Assembly: GCA_036840015.1 (NCBI GenBank)
Contig: DAISVV010000057.1
Coordinates: 1-14,436 of the forward strand
DNA from: SZUA-430 sp036840015
Lineage (GTDB): Bacteria > Pseudomonadota > Alphaproteobacteria > Micropepsales > Micropepsaceae
Length of the DNA: 14,436 nucleotides
Reading direction: 5' to 3'
Shown here: positions 11,325 through 14,436 of the stretch, one piece after another
Layout: every line of letters starts with the position of its first letter
Position numbering within the stretch: position 1 is the first letter of the stretch
The notes under the pieces: model-generated
The model's input: only the letters and a program-made list of their open reading frames with translations
Database searches by the model: none
Told to the model about the DNA's origin: nothing
Made by a program: the position numbers and the translations under genes

Positions 11325-12290
11325 ATGGAAGGCTTCCTGCTGTTTCTGGTGAGCCTCGCTACGCTCGGCGCCATCTATGGCATGCTGTGCCTCGCGCTGA
11401 ATCTCGAATCAGGCGTTGGTCCACTCTGGGACCTCGGCATCGTCTCGTTCTTCGGCATAGGAGCCTACACCTATGTGCTTCTCACCGCCGATCCGGCCGC
11501 TGACCACCAGCAATACGCGCTGGGCCTTGGACTACCGCTGTGGTTAGGCGCGGTCGCAGCGGCGATTGCAGGAGCGATTGCCGCATGGGTCATTGGCAAG
11601 CCGACTCTGCGGCTGAAGCGAGAATACTTTCTGATCGTCACCCTGGCCTTCGCCGAGGTCATTCGCCAAGTCTACGCGAATGAAACGTGGCTCACCAATG
11701 GCGTCGCCGGCATCTACGGTCTGAAGCAGCCGTTCAAGGAGCACTTCTCAGCTGCGACCTACCCCTTCGTCCAGCTCGCGCTGACGCTTGGCGGCCTGGC
11801 CCTGACCTACTTCGTGACGCCGCGCATCGCCAGTTCGCCCTTCGGCCGCGCCTGCAAGGCCTTGCGCGAAAACGAGGCACTCGCGATCACCGCCGGCATT
11901 GATCCGCAGCGCGTGTCCATGCGCCTGTTCGTCGTCGCCGGCGCCCTCGCCGGGTTCTCCGGTGTCTTTTACGTCTGGTACAACACGCTCATTATCCCGG
12001 GTCAGTTTGAAGCCGACCTGACCTTCTTTGTTTGGACAGCGCTGATCATCGGCGGCATAGGCAATCAGCGCGGCGCCCTGTTCGGCGCGTTCGTCTTTAT
12101 CCTGCTCCATGACATGCTGCGGTTTGTTCAGGTCTCCGGCGAGATGGCGGTCACTCTGACGTCGCTGCGAACGGCGCTCATCGGCCTTGTGCTGATCCTG
12201 ATCGTCCGGTTACGCCCAGACGGACTATTCGCCGAGCGGCCGGTCGTCTTTGAGTTGCCCTCCGACCGGCGCGGGGCGCGCCATGCTTGA
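11325..12290 (+). CDS. HAAT-family ABC transporter permease, LivM type
   Basis: This 321-residue second permease starts at the ATG at 11325, where GGGGAAAG precedes it; an in-frame extension to 11286 runs into the previous gene and is rejected. Diagnostic segments are LREYF-type REYFLIVTLAFAEVIRQ, GVAGIYGL, and the coupling loop LRENEALAITAGIDPQR, followed by AGALAGFSGVFYV and IIGGIGNQRGALFGA. Multiple transmembrane helices are evident. It forms the heterodimeric channel with the LivH-type protein. The end of the gene overlaps the start of the ATPase gene by eight bases. The substrate is undetermined. Confidence 0.92.
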   Translation: MEGFLLFLVSLATLGAIYGMLCLALNLESGVGPLWDLGIVSFFGIGAYTYVLLTADPAADHQQYALGLGLPLWLGAVAAAIAGAIAAWVIGKPTLRLKREYFLIVTLAFAEVIRQVYANETWLTNGVAGIYGLKQPFKEHFSAATYPFVQLALTLGGLALTYFVTPRIASSPFGRACKALRENEALAITAGIDPQRVSMRLFVVAGALAGFSGVFYVWYNTLIIPGQFEADLTFFVWTALIIGGIGNQRGALFGAFVFILLHDMLRFVQVSGEMAVTLTSLRTALIGLVLILIVRLRPDGLFAERPVVFELPSDRRGARHA

Positions 12291-13056
12291 GGTCCGCGAG
12301 GTCAGCCTTTCCTATGGCGGCATACGCGCCGTCACGGATGTTTCGATCGACGTGGTTCGCGGCCGGATTGTCGGTCTCATCGGCACGAACGGGGCGGGCA
12401 AGACATCGCTGTTCAACATTATCAGCGGGTTCAGCCGGGCGAACCGGGGCACGATCACTTTCGATGGCGCCCGTATCGAGACCAAGGCGCCGCATCAGGT
12501 GGCTTCGCTCGGACTGCTTCGGACGTTCCAGACACCAGTCGGCTTTCCACGCATGACCGTGCTTGAAAACATGCTGGTTTTCTCCCGTGCCGACGCTGAA
12601 GGCCGGCGAAAACTGTTCGGCAGCGCCGGCGTCGACCCTGCGGTTCGCGACAAGGCTGTGGCGACGCTGGGCGAGTTCGGCCTTTCGGGCCGCGCCAATC
12701 AGTGGGTACAGGATCTCTCTGCGCCCGAGCTCAAGATGCTCGAATTCGCTCGCGCAATGATGGCCGAGCCAAGGCTGCTGCTTCTCGATGAGCCCGCTGC
12801 CGGCGTCAATCCGGCACTGATGGAGAACCTGACCAGTCACATCCGCAGCCTGCGAGAGCGGGGTGTCACCTTCCTCGTCGTCGACCATAACCTGAGGTTC
12901 ATCAGCGCGGTCTGCGAGGAGGTCTACGCGATGGCGGACGGCCGCGTGATCGCACACGGTACGAGCGCCGAAGTCATCGCCAATCCCGAGGTCGTCCGCC
13001 TCTACATCGGCGCGGGCGATCCCGGCAACCTGCCTGCCGAAAGTGTCCCAGCATGA
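12283..13056 (+). CDS. HAAT-family ABC transporter ATP-binding protein, LivG type
   Basis: This 257-residue ATPase drives the importer from the cytoplasmic side. Walker A is GTNGAGKTS (34-42), the Q-loop is in RTFQTPVGF, Walker B is LLLLDEP with Asp169 and Glu170, and the H-loop His202 is in VVDHN. The signature motif is LSAPE (145-149), whereas most relatives have LSGGQ or LSYGE. Loss of both usual glycines is atypical, although the following helix (LKMLEFARAMM) is normal. The start at 12283 (MLEVREVSLSYGG) lies inside the end of the permease gene; a start at 12250 would deepen the overlap. LivG-type proteins usually work with a LivF-type partner, which is not seen in this window and may lie downstream. 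Confidence 0.92.
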   Translation: MLEVREVSLSYGGIRAVTDVSIDVVRGRIVGLIGTNGAGKTSLFNIISGFSRANRGTITFDGARIETKAPHQVASLGLLRTFQTPVGFPRMTVLENMLVFSRADAEGRRKLFGSAGVDPAVRDKAVATLGEFGLSGRANQWVQDLSAPELKMLEFARAMMAEPRLLLLDEPAAGVNPALMENLTSHIRSLRERGVTFLVVDHNLRFISAVCEEVYAMADGRVIAHGTSAEVIANPEVVRLYIGAGDPGNLPAESVPA

Positions 13057-13092
13057 CGCCACATAAGCAACAGAGAGAAAGGGAGTGAATCA

Positions 13093-14343
13093 ATGATCGA
13101 CAGTCCCGTTACCCGCCGTCTACTGCTCGCGCAGGCCGGCGCGCTGGCATTGGCCATAACCCTGCCGGGCGTAGCGCTCGCCAAGGATCCGGTGAAGCTC
13201 GGCCTGCTCATCGGCTTCAGTGGCGACATGGGGCCGTGGGCGCCTGCGCTCAACAATGCGGCGATCCTCGCGGTGGAGGAGATTAACAACGCCGGCGGCA
13301 TTCTTGGCCGGCCGGTTACGCTCATCGCGGAGGACAACACGTCCACTGTTGATGGCGCAATGCGTGGAGCGACAAAGCTCGTCAGCGTCGATGGCGTCAG
13401 CGCCATCATCGGCCCGGAGAGCGACCCCATCGTCGCTCTGCGCGGCTTTGCGAAGGATCAGAAGGTGCCCGTTATCTCGACGTCCGGCGGCACGCAGGCC
13501 CTTGATGACGCTGGCGGCGCCGGCACCTTCATCTACCGGACCAATGCCTCCGACAGCTTTCTGGGCGTCGTTCACGCCAAGCTTCTGCTGGACGAGATGA
13601 AGCAGAACGAGATCGTTCTCGTCGTCGAAAACCTTGAAGGCACGCAAAGCGCCGCAGCCACCTTCCGCAAGGCCTACGAGCGTCTGGGGGGCAAGATCAC
13701 CAAGGAGGTCACGCTCGCTCCGGGTCAGTCAAGCTACCTCGCTGAAGTCAACGAAGTCGCCGCCGCAAATCCCTCGATGGTATTCATGGCCGTAGGTCAG
13801 ACCGCAGGTGTCGCCTTCGTCAAGCAAGCCTTTCAGCGCGGTCATGACTGGAAGTACTGGGTGACGGCGGAACTGCAATCGCCGGATTATGTTGCAGCCG
13901 TCGGGCCCGAACTTGCCAAGGGCACGATCAATCCGGTGTCGAGCCCGGCCCAAGGCTCGGCGAGCTGGCAGCGTTTTTCCGAGGCCTATGAGAAGCGCTT
14001 CGGCGAAAAGCCGGAGCCTGGTTTCTATCAGGCTGAAACATACGATGCTTTCATCACCGTGGCCTTGGCCATGGCAGCCGCCAACGACACGTCGGGCGCG
14101 GCGGTTGACGCCAATCTCACCCGCGTTGCCGGTCCCGACGGCGAAAAGGTCATCTCCTACGCCGACGGCGTCGCTGCGATCGCGGCCGGAAAAGAGGTCG
14201 ATTACGAGGGCGCGTCCGGGTCGGTGGACTTCAACAAATACGGCAACGTAACGGTGCCGGCGACGCGGATGCTGCAGGGCAACGAGGCCGGCGAGTGGGT
14301 GGTCATGAAGACTGTCGACTCGAGCGCCTTCCCCGCCAACTGA
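13093..14343 (+). CDS. Periplasmic substrate-binding protein of the HAAT transporter, LivK-like
   Basis: This 416-residue binding protein is of the type I periplasmic fold (Peripla_BP_6). Residues 1-30 are a signal peptide with twin Arg (TRRLLL) and a probable cleavage after Ala30 (VALA-KDP). The RR pair resembles but does not fully match a Tat motif, so Sec export is also possible. The mature part starts VKLGLLIGFSGDMG, then ILAVEEINNAGGILGRPV and AIIGPESDP, all typical of the family. The ribosome-binding site AAAGGGAG stands well before the ATG at 13093. It sits 36 bp after the ATPase gene and defines substrate choice for the importer. The ligand is unknown; the catabolic neighbours suggest the compound handled by the Mo hydroxylase rather than a protein amino acid. 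Confidence 0.92.
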   Translation: MIDSPVTRRLLLAQAGALALAITLPGVALAKDPVKLGLLIGFSGDMGPWAPALNNAAILAVEEINNAGGILGRPVTLIAEDNTSTVDGAMRGATKLVSVDGVSAIIGPESDPIVALRGFAKDQKVPVISTSGGTQALDDAGGAGTFIYRTNASDSFLGVVHAKLLLDEMKQNEIVLVVENLEGTQSAAATFRKAYERLGGKITKEVTLAPGQSSYLAEVNEVAAANPSMVFMAVGQTAGVAFVKQAFQRGHDWKYWVTAELQSPDYVAAVGPELAKGTINPVSSPAQGSASWQRFSEAYEKRFGEKPEPGFYQAETYDAFITVALAMAAANDTSGAAVDANLTRVAGPDGEKVISYADGVAAIAAGKEVDYEGASGSVDFNKYGNVTVPATRMLQGNEAGEWVVMKTVDSSAFPAN

Positions 14344-14436
14344 GAGGCGGCGCCGGCCACGGAAGGAATTAACCAATGGGCGGGAGCCGGAACGATAAAT
14401 TCGGGATAGCATTCAGGAAGCGGAAGAAGAGCGGGG
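14344..14436 (+). other. Flank after the binding protein; possible start of another gene
   Basis: GGAAGGA (14361-14367) precedes an ATG at 14376 that stays open for 20 codons to the window edge, giving MGGSRNDKFG followed by a basic stretch. This may be the beginning of a gene, but it does not resemble the LivF-type ATPase expected here. The last 40 bases are unusually purine-rich, so a low-quality contig end is also possible. No terminator with a T run is seen after 14343. Confidence 0.2.

Noticed and set aside
14390..14436. Sequencing adapter remnant at the window end (CGGAAGAAGAGCGGGG)
   Set aside because: It only loosely resembles a common adapter and does not match over a useful length; I cannot support the claim.
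1..14436. CRISPR array, tRNA or rRNA genes, riboswitch
   Set aside because: No regularly spaced repeats, cloverleaf-like sequence or known riboswitch core was noticed anywhere in the window.

Overview
The window looks like part of a high-GC alphaproteobacterial genome, most likely Hyphomicrobiales (Mesorhizobium/Phyllobacteriaceae-like). That placement is inferred from base composition, the overlapping-gene style, the IS type and protein flavour; no marker gene is present. The sequence is a draft scaffold: a 10-N gap sits at 1148-1157 and a run of 19 G at 1055-1073.

Layout. (1) 1-1409 is a decayed, gene-poor border. It holds the N-terminal part of a dead IS5-family transposase, cut by the window edge and read on the minus strand. 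It also holds a short, probably truncated hydrophobic ORF with a strong Shine-Dalgarno, a 63-residue probable secreted protein, and the assembly gap. (2) 1410-7348 is a tight plus-strand operon for a molybdenum hydroxylase of the xanthine dehydrogenase/CO dehydrogenase superfamily: FAD subunit, molybdopterin subunit A, [2Fe-2S] subunit, molybdopterin subunit B. The last three genes are joined by ATGA stop/start overlaps. (3) 7351-7950, minus strand, encodes an XRE-cupin regulator whose stop lies 2 bp from the operon's end. (4) 8060-10322, plus strand, is divergent from the regulator: two related small cupins (one without most metal ligands), a nitrilase-superfamily C-N hydrolase and a CoxG-like SRPBCC protein, followed by a probable terminator. 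(5) 10447-14343, plus strand, has its own candidate promoter and encodes a branched-chain-amino-acid-type (HAAT) ABC importer: two permeases, one ATPase and a periplasmic binding protein.

How the parts may fit (inference): the importer brings in a small, probably nitrogen-containing compound. The Mo hydroxylase oxidises it, as the superfamily does with N-heterocycles and aldehydes. The C-N hydrolase then cleaves an amide, nitrile or carbamoyl bond in a product. CoxG may dock the hydroxylase at the membrane, and the XRE-cupin protein may sense a small molecule and control the locus through a palindrome that overlaps the cupin promoter. The substrate cannot be named from sequence. Neither large subunit has the CO-dehydrogenase Cys loop, so CO oxidation is unlikely.

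The most unusual points are the two complete catalytic subunits sharing one FAD and one Fe-S subunit, a Gln-to-Lys difference at a conserved active-site position between them, the paired cupins, and a CoxG homologue in a non-CO locus.
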